Source: Craterostigma plantagineum
Lineage: Eukaryota > Streptophyta > Magnoliopsida > Lamiales > Linderniaceae
Assembly: GCA_027422505.1 (NCBI GenBank)
Contig: JAPQWV010000332.1
Location: 1-64,000, forward strand
Reading direction: 5' to 3'
Length of the DNA: 64,000 nucleotides
The notes under the pieces were generated by a model, which did no database searches, was not told the DNA's origin, and saw nothing but the letters and a program-made list of their open reading frames with translations. The translations under genes were made by a program, and so were the position numbers. Below are positions 35,365-47,050 of the stretch, piece after piece. Position 1 is the stretch's first letter. Each line of letters starts with the position of its first letter.

Positions 35365-37582
35365 TGTTGGAGGTTTCGAACAATCCTAGAATTCGACTTG
35401 TTGATAAAGTATAAATCAAAACGAAGAACACAAGGAATTTTATGTGGTTCGGATTCGATATGAATCCTACGTCCACGGGAGAACTCTTCTATTGTATTGA
35501 GATCGTTACAGAGATTACACACTCGCTCTCTTGATCTTTCTCCCTTGATTACAAGATCAAAAACTATGAATCATTCTCTCCATACAAGATCTCTCTCTCC
35601 AAACAAAACTGAAAATTGAGCCATTATGTAGTCACGTAGAGATGGTGGTTTTCCTCAGCAACATGGCTAGCAGTTTCCCAACATTATGGCATTAACCGTT
35701 CCAGCATTCCTAATAGAAACTGTTGTTGACCATCAATTGAGCTTTGACTTTACAACTCTCCACCTCAAAACTAAATTCTTCGTCATGCACCAGCAATTCC
35801 ACCTCGGACCACCATTTGGCTGCTTTCAGTTTCAGTCGCACAACCCATGATAATGTTCGTTCGTCAGGGCTGATTCGCGCCTCATTGGATCTGGTCTATG
35901 CCTCGCCAGCACTGGTCAGCGCCTAGCCGGCTCCACCTCGTTGCCATGTTTGTCCATTCGATGAACTCCACCATGGCTTCTCGACCCTCTAGCTTAGTCG
36001 ATCTGCCCAGATCCGCTCCAAGTTGGCCCATGCGAGTGTCTAGTGCTTGGTACCTCATCCGTGGTATTACGCTGAACGTTCGCTCGCTGACTCGTGCTAT
36101 GTTGCACGCTCATGGGCTGATTTTCAGTTGCACGCCATGCGTGCCGTAATTTGGCACGACCGCACCTCGATGTTTTGAACGGCCTTCCTTGCACCTTCGC
36201 TTACCTCGACTGGATTACTTGGCTCTTGGCCGATCTCCTGGCTGATCCGCACCTTCCTCGTCGCGTTGTTGAGCATCTTACACGCTGGCTTATGCACACA
36301 CCTTATTGTTACGGCCGAGATTCACTGCTCAGCAATATACAAGTGAAGATTCAAGTGGCGATTTTTGTTTGCTTTCTTCACTCCACCTTAAGCTATCTTC
36401 GGTCATAGCACGTCTTGCAACTGTCCTCTCCATATTGCCAAGTCGCTTGGCCCTCCACGCTTGCCATGTTGACTACCCCTGCGCATGCTATAGTAGCACG
36501 TTCTTGCGCCACGCTGGCCAAACTACTCGATTCCGCGCATTACACCGCGGTCTCTTTTTAGTTGGCCTACACTTGATGTGCGCATACCTTCGCTGCATGG
36601 CCTTTCATCGACCCTGTCTGGCCTACTTGCCTTTGCTTCGGCCTTGCACACACACCGCCTGGCCCGCACCCGTCGCTGCCTGGCCTGCCTGCCTTCGCTG
36701 CCTAGCCTCGTCTGTGTGTACATATAAATGATCTGCGTGCCCACCTTGATGGAGCGGCGGGGCCTCACTCCCGGCCATGGTTCGACTATTTTTTGGGTTC
36801 TGTCGAACAACCCTTTCCGGCGACTCTTGCTCGTCGGTCCCGGCCGGTATTTCCCAGCCACCGTTGACTCCATGTCAACGGTTATTATCGATCAACATAA
36901 TCCATTCTCCCCCGCCTTAATTGCCGACATCCTCGCTGACGAATTCGGGGTTTGAAACTTACGGTTTTCACTTACCTTGTCTCTCGAATGCTTCACGTTG
37001 ACGCACTTTCGCAATGCCGACTTGACCTCCTCATCGAAAGGTCTAGCATATGTGGGACGCATATTCCTCTCTATCATCTGCTTCCTCCACATGCCGAATT
37101 TGTCCGATCCTATGAAGTTCTCAACTCTAAATCTTGTCAAACCCACCATTTCATATCGCGTGACGATCCATGCTCACCGCACCATTTGTTGGGATTTCGA
37201 ACAATCCCAGAATTCGACAAGTTGATAAAGTATAAATCAAACGAAGACACAAGGAATTTTATGTGGTTTGGATTCGATATGAATCCTACGTCCACAATTC
37301 TTCTCTTCTATTGAGATCGTTACAGAGATTACACACTCGCTCTCTTGATCTTTCTTCCTTGATTACAATACCAAAAACTATGGAGCATTCTCTCTTTTTT
37401 ATTCTCTCCATACAAGATATCTCTCTCCAAACAAAACTGAAAAATTGAGACATTATCTAGTCACGTACAGATGGTGGTTTTTCTCAGCAACATGGGTAGC
37501 AGTTTCCCAACGTTATGGCATTAATTGTTCCATCGTTCCAAATAGAAACAGCCATTCACCATCAATTTAGCTTGACTTTACG
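35365..37582 (-). mobile_element. Small gag-only LTR element E nested in the LINE
   Basis: 2218 bp; LTRs 35365-35754 (390 bp) and 37187-37582 (396 bp) run TGTTGG...TTTACA. A perfect target duplication GTCAA (35360-35364 and 37583-37587) falls inside the LINE reverse-transcriptase frame. On the minus strand, a polypurine tract (TTTTGAGGTGGAGAGT) abuts the left LTR, and the primer-site-like leader shared with element G is at 37165-37184. Only the gag N-terminus is coding; 35.8-36.9 kb is GC-richer sequence with no recognisable domain. It is clearly non-autonomous, of the LARD/TRIM-like size class. Confidence 0.9.
36892..37149 (-). pseudogene. Gag N-terminal fragment of element E
   Basis: MVGLTRFRVENFIGSDKFGM then WRKQMIERNM is the copia gag start (F-G-DF-W pattern). 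The frame runs 85 residues and then leaves similarity. Confidence 0.65.
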
Positions 37583-39413
37583 GTCAACCTTGAAAAATCT
37601 TCAGTCTACTTCAGCAAGAATAAAACACCAGAAACTAGAGAGGTGATTGGCCAGGTCTTTTCGGGTATCAAGGAGCAATCTAGAACAAACCTTGGATTAC
37701 CGATGGGCATTGGGAGATCGAAGATTGATACACTCAATTACATGTTGGACGCAGTTAAAGGTAGACTTAATAGCTGGAAGAACATTTTCCTAAACAGCGC
37801 AGGTAAAGAACTGCTTTTGAAATCTATCATTAATGCTCTTGCTGTTTTTGCAATGTCCTACTTTAAAATTCCAGTCGGTGTTTGTGAGAAGATTGTTTCT
37901 GCTTCGGGCAATTTTTGGTGGGGAACCAACAAAGCTGAAACTCCCAACCCCATTGGAGAGCATGGGCAAAACTAACTCTTCATCAAACTAATGGAGGGTA
38001 AGGGTTTCATGATCTCCAAAAATTTAATGATGCCTTGATTGGGAAGCAGCTTTGGAGACTCATCTCTCACCCCAATATCTTGATGTCTAGAGTCCTTAAA
38101 GCTAGATATTTTCCATCAACAAGTCTTCTTCAAGCAAACTGCCCTGCGTCTGCGTCTTGGCTGTGGAATTCATTGTTTCATGCCTGTTATGTGCTCAAAT
38201 GCGGGGTTAGATATCAGATTGGGGATGGCAAAAATATTAAAGTCTGGAGTTCTCCTTGGCTACAAAAGTTACCTGGCTTCATCCCCGTTCCAATTTGTCA
38301 AAACTCAAAGGAGGTCACATGGGTTAGTGAACTTATTAATTACGATGGCATCACCTGGAATTCAAACCTTATCAGATCCATTATGTCGAGTGAGTTAGCC
38401 GAGATAATCGAAGAGATCCCACTCAAGTTGCCCCCCAACTAAAGACTTGATGGTTTGGGGACTTGAGAAGAATGGGCAGTTTAGCGTTTGCTCGGCTTAC
38501 AAGACTATCAGGCATAATCAAAGATTGAGGGATGGTATTATTGAGAGCAGTGATCTAAGGGTGTCACAGGGCAGAATGTAGACTCGGACATGGAAGCTAA
38601 AGATTAAGAATAAACTCAAAAATTTATTGTGGAAAACATTACACAATATCCTTCCCACAAGAGCGAATCTGCTGAAGAAAGGAATTCAAGTCGACCCTAG
38701 ATGTTGTTGGTGTGGTGAGGCATTTGAGGATTTGGAACATATTTTCATTAAGTGTGAAATAGGGCAAAGGGTGTGGAAATTATCCCCCATTGAATGGAAA
38801 AAAATATCTCCTTTAAAAACTGGTGTCATAGGATCTGCTTTGGACCGAAACAAAAAAGCTTTATTGATCGTCTTCAACTCTCGGTGTACATCCTATGGAT
38901 GTTGTGGAAAACAAGGAACTTATGGATTTTCAACGTAGAGGGGAAATCAGAACATGATACGATCAGGCAAGCTGTTGCAGAGTGAACTGAGTTTTTGGTT
39001 GTTTGTTGATCGATTTATATCATTGGCATTTTGGTTTTACTCTGCACTTGTGCGGTAGCAGGTTGTGTAGGGTCTTCCGTGGAGGATCAGTTCATAATTT
39101 GCTGCAGTTCTCAGTCAACGTCAAGCATTTTTTTGGTTTCAATGGCTTGGCGAAGAACGACAACAATCAGATTACTAGGGAGTCTAATCCAGTGGTTATC
39201 CGGTGGTGTCTTGGACTTGGTGTCTTAGCAACAATTGGCTTTTTCGAATTTGTGTTTTGAGTTTTGACCCTTGCTGTTGTTGCTTTTTGTTTTGTCATTT
39301 CAATTTCTTTCTTTTTGATTGGTTGGTTGTATTTCATTTGTGCTCATATGTGAACCAATGAGACCCCTCATGGTTGTTTAGCCGTTGAAAAAAAACTGAT
39401 AAATTTATTAAAT

Positions 39414-39573
39414 TGTTGACTTTTCAACATACAAGAAGCAAAATTGGAGATCTTTTCCCATGACGTTTGCAGCGACGATTTGTTTTTTGGTCTCTTGTGA
39501 TTGCTTGGCCTATAAAAGGGGTGTATGCTTATTTGTGAAAGGCACCCCAAAACCAACGAGAGAGAGACGGTGA

Positions 39574-39643
<70 letters not shown>

Positions 39644-39994
39644 GAGAGAAAAAAAGAAAAGAAAAAAAAAAGGAAAATCTTTGTCCAGGTAGATAAGGGT
39701 GAGAGCGGGTGTAGTTTTTACTGGGTAGTTGAGAGTGGGTACAAAAACATTACCCGGGTGGGTAAGGCGTCTCGGGTTTGGGTTTAAACACGAGCGTTTG
39801 TACGGTGTAATATTCTCAAATATAGAAAAACTATTGTCTCTCCGTGGATGTAGGCGGTATTGGCCGAACCACGTAAAAATCTCGGTGTTCTCTTGGTGTC
39901 ATTACGACTTTAATTAATATCCCGATAAATTGTCGCGGGGTCCAAATACAACTACTGCTGGCCCAGAATTAAATATTACCGCTCAACCCCAACA
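39414..39994 (+). repeat. 5' LTR of copy D, with (GA)n
   Basis: 581 bp. GA microsatellite at 39577-39640, at the place of the CT tract in copies B and C on the other strand. Confidence 0.92.
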
Positions 39995-40334
39995 AGTTGT
40001 ATCAGAGCCAAACCCTGCTGGTATTCTGAGTATGCTCCGTGGTTGCAGCTGTGCCTGATCTTCCACATCAGAAAAGATATCAGAAGGGAACGTCAATCGG
40101 GGGGAGCCAGTGTCAGAACTAGGTTCAACGAGGTGATGCCTTGTACTGAAGAAATGATGGTACAAGATGATTATCGTTGATGGGATGCTCGGTGTCGGGC
40201 AGAGCTTGTGCGACGGTGGAGTTTTGGCGAGTTATGGAAATAGTGCTGTGAGGCAGGTCGTTAGCCTTTCTTGGGAAATATCTGATCAGTACTATTTGAG
40301 CCGGGCTGTTGAATCTCTGCAAGGATAATAGCGA

Positions 40335-41965
40335 CGGATGACAGCAAAGTGCGACAGTGTGCTGGTGCGGGAGGTTTCACTTTGCGACAGAGAAGAGTGA
40401 AGGATGTGCTCGTTTGTCAAAGCTGGGTGATAAGCTTTGATGGGAGACGGAAAAAGTCGGAGTAAATGACAAATGATTTGGGGTCATGATGTGTCGGAGA
40501 GGAAGAAGTAAGGCCCTGTTACTTCTTACCTCACTTCCTGATTCGGGTGATAATTTGATCACAACCATCCGGTACGAGATGGCGCAGACGGTGGATGGTG
40601 GAGTCAACTCTTTTGGAGCATGAAAAGAGAAGACGGTCAAATTGTGGTGATAGCCGGACATTGGCTCTTTTTCAGAGTGAATCATAGAGGAAGGTGTTAC
40701 GTCAGGGGATTTGGGGACAACAGCAGGTCCAAATCTAGGTGGCGGGAAGTAGGGTTGCAAACGAATCGAACTTTTTTTGTTCGATTCGCGAATCGATTCG
40801 AAATTTCAATATTCGAATTCGAATATTTAGAATACGAATCCGAATAAGAATATTGTTTTTAATTCGAGAAATATACGAATACGAATATGAAATCACAATA
40901 TTCGATTCGAAAATTAATAGAATTATTCGAGAATTATTCGATTCGAATAATTTAACTTAAAATATAGTATAAGTAATATATATTCACATATAATAATATA
41001 TCATAACTCAATAAAACATTTAAACATAATATATTATAATTCAATATATGTTTAAAACTTTAAATATAAATTATTATAATTCAATATATATTTTATATAT
41101 AATATTGTTTATCTTTATAAAATAAAAAATGACTTTAATACGAATATTCGATATTCGATTCGAATATTCGAGGAAATATTCGAATTCGAATAAGAATCAA
41201 TTTTATGATTCGATTAAATATTCGAATATTCGTATTCGTATTCGATTGTTATCCGAATACGAATAGAATATTGCGGTATTCGACTCGATTCGATTCGTTT
41301 GCAACCCTAGCGGGAAGGGCATGTGATGCCACAAATGTGGTGAGTCGGGACACATCAGGAGAAATTGTCCGATCTTGGAGGAAGAAGGACAGACGGCTAG
41401 GAAAATTCCACATGAGTGTAGCACACGGTTTATCTTAGAGACGTTCTCACAGTCTCTAATGATGGCGCTCATTCTCAGGAAGAAGGATATTAAATTCGGG
41501 TTTGCTCCAAGAGAATATTTTGATGCGTTTTGGAAAATGCGAACGAGTTTTTTTTTTCGATCTCCATGGGACGATGGATATCGTTGTTTTGTTCGGTGTG
41601 TTGGAACGGGAAAGATCAAAATCGTTGGTGGAGCGGTATGCACTTTGGGTGGTGTGACGTGTCCCAAAGTTGCTAGAATTTAATATTCTTGAGCCAGTCA
41701 GATTCCAGGGCTATGAGGTTTTCATAGCAGGGGGAGTCTGGAAATCACACATGGCGGAAATGGTCCTACCAAAGGGAGAAGAGTGCAAACGTCTGTATCG
41801 TCTGGACATGAGTATGGTATATAATACTCAGACTTCGATGGGTTCACGAATTTATCGTGCGCGTGGTATAAAGGCAGACGATGGTAAGAAGGAAAGTCCT
41901 GCTGGAGAAGGCACCGAAGTTCCTCTTCGGGAATCGACGGGTCGAGTCGGTTCAACATAGCTGCA
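40335..41965 (+). pseudogene. Gag/protease remnant of copy D, interrupted by the MITE
   Basis: Gag fragments include LLTSLPDSGDNL-like sequence near 40.53 kb. The zinc knuckle CHKCGESGHIRRNCP (about 41328-41372) follows the MITE, with a TGA codon just before its first Cys. The protease region is recognisable as YFDAFWKMRT and YRCFVRCVGTGKIKIV at 41.51-41.63 kb; the active-site part has decayed. A last conserved piece, YRLDMSMVYNTQTSMGSR, may be the start of the pre-integrase domain. Nothing of integrase or reverse transcriptase follows. Confidence 0.75.
40750..41309. mobile_element. hAT-type MITE with perfect 8-bp target duplication
   Basis: 560 bp. Both ends read TAGGGTTGCAAACGAATCGA inward with no mismatch. 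The 8-bp duplication GCGGGAAG is exact (40742-40749 and 41310-41317), diagnostic for hAT elements. The interior has no coding capacity and is dense in ATTCGAAT palindromes, which probably form the subterminal transposase-binding repeats. It split the gag of copy D, so it is younger than that insertion. Confidence 0.95.
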
Positions 41966-42147
41966 CATAAGATTGGCCGTTGATTGAATCAAGTGGGGTA
42001 GGATCTAAATTCTTGATTCGGATTATGTGTAGGTGCTACAAGGAAGGTCAATGGACGTTCGTGGTATTTACGAATGGGGTTAATCTCATTCTCGGGTTAA
42101 CTGAAGTGCTCTCTAAAGAAGATGTAGATGTTGAAAAGGGGGAGAAT

Positions 42148-42301
42148 TGTTGACTTTTCAACATACAAGAAGCAAAATTGGAGATCTTTTCCCATGACGT
42201 TTGCAGTGACGATTTGTTTTTTGGTCTCTTGTGATTGCTTGGCAAGGGGTGTATGCTTATTTGTGAAAGGCACCCCAAAACCAACGAGAGAGAGACAGTG
42301 A

Positions 42302-42373
<72 letters not shown>

Positions 42374-42723
42374 GAGAGAAAAAAAAAGAAAAGAAAATAA
42401 AAAGAAAATCTTGTCCGGGTGGATAAGGGTGAAGCGGGTGTAGTTTTTAATGGGTAGTTGAGAGTGGGTACAAAAACATTACCTGGGTGGGTAAGGGGTC
42501 TCGGATTTGGGTTTAAACACGAGCGTTTGTACGGTGTATTATTCTCAAATATAGAAAAACTATTGTCTCTCCGTGGATGTAGACGGTATTGGCCGAACCA
42601 CGTAAAAATCTCGGTGTTCTTTGGTGCCATTACGACTTTAATTAATATCCCGATAAATTGTCGCGGGGTCCAAATACAACTACTGCTGGTCCAGAATTAA
42701 ATATTTATCGCTCAACCCCAACA
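42148..42723 (+). repeat. 3' LTR of copy D
   Basis: 576 bp, close match to 39414-39994, with a GA tract at 42307-42370. Confidence 0.92.
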
Positions 42724-42727
42724 AAAT

Positions 42728-43016
42728 TCACATTCCCCATATTCGAGATATCCACCATCACATGAAAATCACCCGATTCCATCCATAAAACCGCAGCAAA
42801 ATAAATTGAAAGCCTACCACAAATCCCAAATAAAAAGATTCAATTTTTTCACCGCGACCGAGCTGAAGTTGTTCAGAAAATAATAATTATTCAAGATTTA
42901 AAGATTAATAAAACAAGCACACCCTTTAATCCGCCACAGCCATCGTACTTTCAGTGGAGGATTACCCGTATCCACCGTCGCAGGTTAGAAACCCGGTCAA
43001 GCCGACCGACCCGTTT
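42728..43016 (-). other. 3' flank of the DELLA gene
   Basis: Probable 3' UTR of the DELLA gene; no other feature seen. Copy D lies less than 300 bp from the stop codon. Confidence 0.5.
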
Positions 43017-44606
43017 TCAACCCATCTTCCACGCCGACGTGGCAATCAACGGCCGAGTATGCCAACTCAACATCAAACAACCGCCGTTCTCCTCCACCCT
43101 ATACCCATCCCCGCCGGCGTACAGAGCCAAGAGCATGCTCGCCTGCTTAAAAGCATTCGAACCCATGTGAACCGGCGCAAACCCGGCTGACCCAAACCGG
43201 CTCCGCCACCGGTCCAACGGTTCGTGCCTCTCGATCCGGTCGGAGCCCTCGCAGGCCACCACGTTGCAGATCTGCCTTCCCAGGTAAGCCTCGCTCATAA
43301 CCCTGTCTACGTCCTCGGCGCTTCCGCCGCCGCCGGAGCTCTCCAAGGAGTCGAACACCGTGGAGTAGTAGTGCAGAGCCTCGGTGAACCTGTCCAAGAA
43401 GACCGCGCCGTTGTGGCTCGCTTCTTGCTCCACGACGGCGAAGATCTCCGGCGTTAGGGCTTTCACGACGCCCAAGACCTTTTCGATGCCGTTGGTGGGG
43501 CCCGCCGCCAGCAGCCGATGAAGTTCGAAGATGGAATTTACGCAGACTGTTTCTCCTTGTCTGATTTCGAACACGGATTCGTTCAAATCGGCCAAGGAAT
43601 TGGCGACGAATCCTCTGTATTCGAACTCCATGTTGATCGTCTCGGCGAGCTGGGCTAGCTTCCAGCCCACTTCTTGGAGGTGGTCCTTATTTTCCGGCGA
43701 CGGCGGGCCGATTCCGGTCAGTCGGAAGGACGGCGGGCCGCCGGGGCGGAGGGCTAAGGCCTGCATCAGCGCCGGCCACTGCATGCCCTGTTTTATACCC
43801 AAGTCGATGACGTGTACTCTGTTTTTGCCGGCGAAAGCTTCGAGGATGGCTTGGTTCGCCGTGAAATGGGCGAATTTGAGGCAAGGGGAGGATTCGTAGA
43901 AGTGCATCTCTAACATATCGTCGACGGCGAAGTCTTGAGGATTTGGGTATAGCTTGTAGATTCGCCGCGCTAGGGCTTCGGCGAAGTAGGTGGCGACTTT
44001 CCTCATTGCGCCGGCCTGAGATACGGCTAAGAAGCCGACGTTCTTCACTAGAACTTCGGCGAGGCTTAGGTCTTCTCTCTGTACGGCGTCGGCGCAGGCC
44101 ATGAGGCTGTGGACGAGGCGTATGCCGTTCTCTTGAGAGTCGACGATGGCGACGGGTCGGGTCAGAACTGGGTCGGCGGCGGCGGCGGAGGTTTTGAGCT
44201 TTTTCTGAAGTGGGCTTTGCGAGACGGCGGCTTTCCCCGGAATGGAGATGAGATCCGACCCGTAATCCCTGAATGGGTCGGGTTGGAGGAGGCGTTCTTG
44301 GACTGGGTTTAAGACGGTGATCATCGATTCCAGCCAAGAAGAGAGATCAGAGGGGTTGTAGTGAACGTTGGCCTCCGCCGCCGCCGCCGCGGCTTGCAGC
44401 TCCATGGCTTGATCGAGCTGCTCGATTTTCAGGGCGACGCCGGCCATGTCTGAAGATCGGAGCTTGTAACCCAACGCCGCGAAGAGCTCCTCCGCATCGG
44501 CGTCTCCGGCGCTGCAGCAAGAACCCCCTTGGGCGGCGGACCCCCACATACTACTGTCGCCGCCGCTTTCATGTGGGGTGTAGTGATAAGAATAATCTCT
44601 CTTCAT
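43017..44606 (-). CDS. GAI: DELLA protein (GRAS family), GAI/RGA-type gibberellin repressor
   Basis: Intronless, 529 residues, a normal DELLA length. The N-terminal regulatory domain has the DELLA-motif position at 39-48 but reads [10 protein letters not shown], so the DELLA core itself is altered. The second motif [15 protein letters not shown] (81-95) is well kept. The GRAS domain follows: LHR I from [16 protein letters not shown] (164-180), VHVID at 264-268, then LHR II, PFYRE-like and the RVER/SAW end (SAW 524-526). KKLK near 135 may serve in nuclear import. DELLAs bind transcription factors in the nucleus and are destroyed after gibberellin-GID1 binds the N-terminal motifs. Position beside the ANTH and DRP1C genes matches GAI/RGA in Arabidopsis. 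The gene is GC-rich compared with its surroundings, usual for DELLAs. Confidence 0.95.
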   Translation of the reverse strand: MKRDYSYHYTPHESGGDSSMWGSAAQGGSCCSAGDADAEELFAALGYKLRSSDMAGVALKIEQLDQAMELQAAAAAAEANVHYNPSDLSSWLESMITVLNPVQERLLQPDPFRDYGSDLISIPGKAAVSQSPLQKKLKTSAAAADPVLTRPVAIVDSQENGIRLVHSLMACADAVQREDLSLAEVLVKNVGFLAVSQAGAMRKVATYFAEALARRIYKLYPNPQDFAVDDMLEMHFYESSPCLKFAHFTANQAILEAFAGKNRVHVIDLGIKQGMQWPALMQALALRPGGPPSFRLTGIGPPSPENKDHLQEVGWKLAQLAETINMEFEYRGFVANSLADLNESVFEIRQGETVCVNSIFELHRLLAAGPTNGIEKVLGVVKALTPEIFAVVEQEASHNGAVFLDRFTEALHYYSTVFDSLESSGGGGSAEDVDRVMSEAYLGRQICNVVACEGSDRIERHEPLDRWRSRFGSAGFAPVHMGSNAFKQASMLLALYAGGDGYRVEENGGCLMLSWHTRPLIATSAWKMG

Positions 44607-45681
44607 CTTCTTCAGTATCTTTTAGCTGTGGAGAAAGATCAGATCAAATAGTGATTGTGATTTTCTTTTTCTTTTTTTTGAGAGTTGAATACGAAAATTA
44701 TGCCATACGAAATTTGTGGAAAAATAAAAGACTCGTGAAGGGTTTTTGAAAGGGCTCGGCGTTCGATAATGCAAACGCTGAATAATTTACAGCGAAGAAC
44801 TGCGACTGTAAGAATGGCGTTGCAGAGGAGGGATGCGAGAGAAGACGAAGGTGAATCTAAAATAGCAAATGGGACCTGTGATAATGATATTTTTACTTTT
44901 GACCCTTAGCCTTCAATAAATTATTAATACACCGGCTGTCTGTTGAAATTGAAATCCTAAAGTTTAAATAATAAAAATTACTTCTTTATTACTATATAAA
45001 TTATAATATGACTATGAGTAGCCACTGGAGTTAATTATAGTTCCGAAGTAGTTAAAATGTCTTGAAACTCTCTCTTTCTGCTTGGTGAATTGGAACTTGT
45101 GTAATAAAGATGCTATTATGAAATTAAAAAAAAGATTAACAAAATATTTAAAACTGGAGTTATCTTCTTCTGCCTACTTACCAAGTCAACTCGCTGCAGC
45201 CTTAACGTATTTTATTATCTTAGATAGAGATCATTATTAAGATATACATAGATGCAACATGGAATTAATATTATTATAAAATGCACCAAGACTAATGTTT
45301 CTTAATCAGAATCCTCGTGCGTGCAAAATAATGCAAGATTATTAATTATCATTCATTTTCCGAGGAAATTGATACAGTCAAGATATTCTCAAAGTTTAAA
45401 GAAAACCACGATTTTGAAAAACATTACTTACAACTGGCAAAACAGAAGTATCAAGAAGCGCGTGTTGTACGGCGATCGATCAGCCAGCGCGTGGGGAGAA
45501 TAATCTGCCAGGAATGATTACCAGAACGGAACTGCCCCACACAGGTGGGACAAATTGAGCAAATGACCCCTAACGTCAACATCAGAACAAACACGACGGC
45601 GTTAAAACGGCGCAAGCCTGAAACGAATGGAGCACTGTACGATAGCTTTAACGGCGTTACTGCCCTGCAGAGCTTATCTTC
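44607..45681 (-). promoter_or_regulatory. 5' UTR and promoter region of the DELLA gene
   Basis: About 1.06 kb between the DELLA start codon and MULE H. The first 100 bases contain CT/GA-rich leader-like sequence. No clear TATA box is seen, which is common for DELLA genes. The upstream part is AT-rich with no gene. The MULE target duplication begins at 45672. Confidence 0.45.
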
Positions 45682-45889
45682 GGTATTTTTAATTAAATAA
45701 AAAAAAATAAACCATTAGAAAAATAAACTAAAAACGAAAAATATTAATAAAATAGAAAACTTCGTCACCTCGGATGATGTGTGGCGTAACTCGTCACCCA
45801 GGAGGACGAATTACTTATCCCCGCTGGCAAAGCAGTGATGTGGCGTAACTCGTCACCCAGGATGCGAGTTAGATATGTTTTTTAAACCG

Positions 45890-46280
45890 ACGAACGCGAA
45901 CAGACGCGACGAAGACGAACGACGAAGACGAAGACGACGACGCCGCCGACGAAGACGAGCCGCCGTTGAGCCACGCGACCGCCCAACACACGACTGCCCA
46001 ACCTTCGCCGCCGGCCCCCCTGCCTGCCCGTCGCCCCGCGCCGCCCGTCGCCCTGCGCCGCCCGTGCCTGCCCGTCGCCCCGCGCCGCCCGTCGCCCTTC
46101 GCCCGCCGGCCTCTGCCCGTCGCCCCGCCTTGAGCCGCTGCCGAGGAGTCCCGCGGAGCCGCTGTCCCGCCGTGACCCGACGCCCCGCCGCGACCCGCCT
46201 TCGACAGCCCGCCGTGACCCGCCCCTCGCCGGCCCGCCGTGACCCGCTGCCGCGGAGTCCCGCTGAGCGACCCCTCAACG
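45890..46280. repeat. GC-rich low-complexity island (CGACGAAGACGA and GCCCGTCGCC units)
   Basis: Starts as GACGAA/GACGAC triplet repeats (Arg/Asp-rich) and turns into GCCCGTCGCCCCGCGCC-type repeats. Both strands give open frames (poly-Arg, Ala/Pro/Arg), which is a by-product of composition; neither has a domain. It may descend from a captured GC-rich gene 5' end. Confidence 0.7.
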
Positions 46281-46417
46281 ACGTACTACGCCGATTTACA
46301 TCAGGTGAGCGACCCTTGACAAAACGAAATTAATGGGTATTTGCATTAATAGATTCATTATCGAATGTTAATTTTCTTTTGTTGATTTGTTTGGTTTCGT
46401 TTTCTTAGTTTGAAAAA

Positions 46418-46965
46418 TCATACCTCGACAAAACGTAGGATTATCTCTGTCGTAAAACTCCCCGTAACCACCGTAGTCGTCACCACCAGGAGGTGGCATT
46501 TGGTACGTTCGGAAAAATGGGACGGACTGAAACAGCATTGGAGCAGCAGAGTCCAGCGGAGTGGTTTCATCTGGGGCATCCTCGTCGTTGTTCTCGTCAT
46601 CGTCGTCATCTGAGGCTTTTCGTTCAAATCAAAGTTTGAATTTTCAACCGCCTCAACAAAAACTTCAAGACAATTGTTCTCCGAATCGGGATGTATGAAA
46701 AATTGTAGATCGCTGTCGTTGGAGATTTGGAGTAGCTGATGAAAGTGGCGAGAATGTTGAAAGTATTCATTTTTCCCGTAGACAACAAGCGAACAACGAC
46801 TACTATCAGCACCCGTAATTTCGAACAAAAACGATATAAACTCAGAAAAATTGGTATTGCTCGCCTATATGCAATAGGACGAATACTATATTTGACGGTG
46901 GAATCGGATGATTGAATTATTTCACCGCCGAAATAAACTATGACTTGTATGCGACTCGATACCAC
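46418..46965 (-). pseudogene. MULE ORF N-terminal remnant
   Basis: Begins MVSSRIQVIVYFGGEIIQSS, the start typical of plant MULE-encoded proteins (IxVxxxxGGEII). A frameshift near 46830-46860 moves the continuation (LFEITGADSSRCSLVVYGKN, then FQHSRHFHQLLQISNDSDL) into another frame. An acidic stretch follows and the frame ends near 46418; the MURA catalytic and zinc-finger parts are missing. It supports calling H a Mutator-like element. Confidence 0.6.
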
Positions 46966-47050
46966 TGTGTAAACTGTTGTATGTTAGAATGATATGTTAA
47001 CATGCAAGGAAGTGAGGTATTTATAGGTAAGAGAATTATTTCTCATTCTT

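Larger units (their letters stand above)
35280..39397 (+). pseudogene. 5'-truncated L1-type LINE, split by element E
   Basis: The reverse-transcriptase region is readable before and after element E: ANTIKDLLQLYESTSGK at 35.31-35.36 kb, then LEKSSVYFSKNKTPETREVI from 37.59 kb and KGRLNSWKNIFLNSAGKELL farther on. A zf-RVT domain ends it (WKTLHNILPTRANLLKKGI, CCWCGEAFEDLEHIFIKC; 38.62-38.77 kb). This is the 3' half of a plant L1-type element. Frameshifts occur near 35.35, 37.97 and 38.44 kb. A 3' UTR with an oligo(A) tail ends at 39395-39397. The 5' limit is uncertain because the sequence before 35.3 kb is too diverged to read. Confidence 0.85.
39414..42723 (+). mobile_element. Non-autonomous copia element, copy D (with hAT MITE inside)
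   Basis: 3310 bp with LTRs 39414-39994 and 42148-42723, TGTTGAC...CCCCAACA. Flanked by AAAT on both sides (39410-39413 and 42724-42727; a fifth base does not match). It is in plus orientation: an initiator-Met-like primer site TTGTATCAGAGCCAAACC at 39997-40014 and a polypurine tract TTGAAAAGGGGGAGAAT at 42131-42147. Same design as copies B and C: gag, zinc knuckle and protease region, then a jump to the 3' end. The insertion point is 17 bp after the LINE tail. Without the 560-bp MITE and its 8-bp duplication its length would be about 2.74 kb, like B and C. Confidence 0.92.

Noticed and set aside
39409..42728. 5-bp target duplication for copy D
   Set aside because: TAAAT and AAATT match only as AAAT next to the element; reported as four bases.
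45853..46333. Arg/Pro/Ala-rich frames on both strands
   Set aside because: Both follow from GC-rich triplet repeats; no start context, domain or splice signals.
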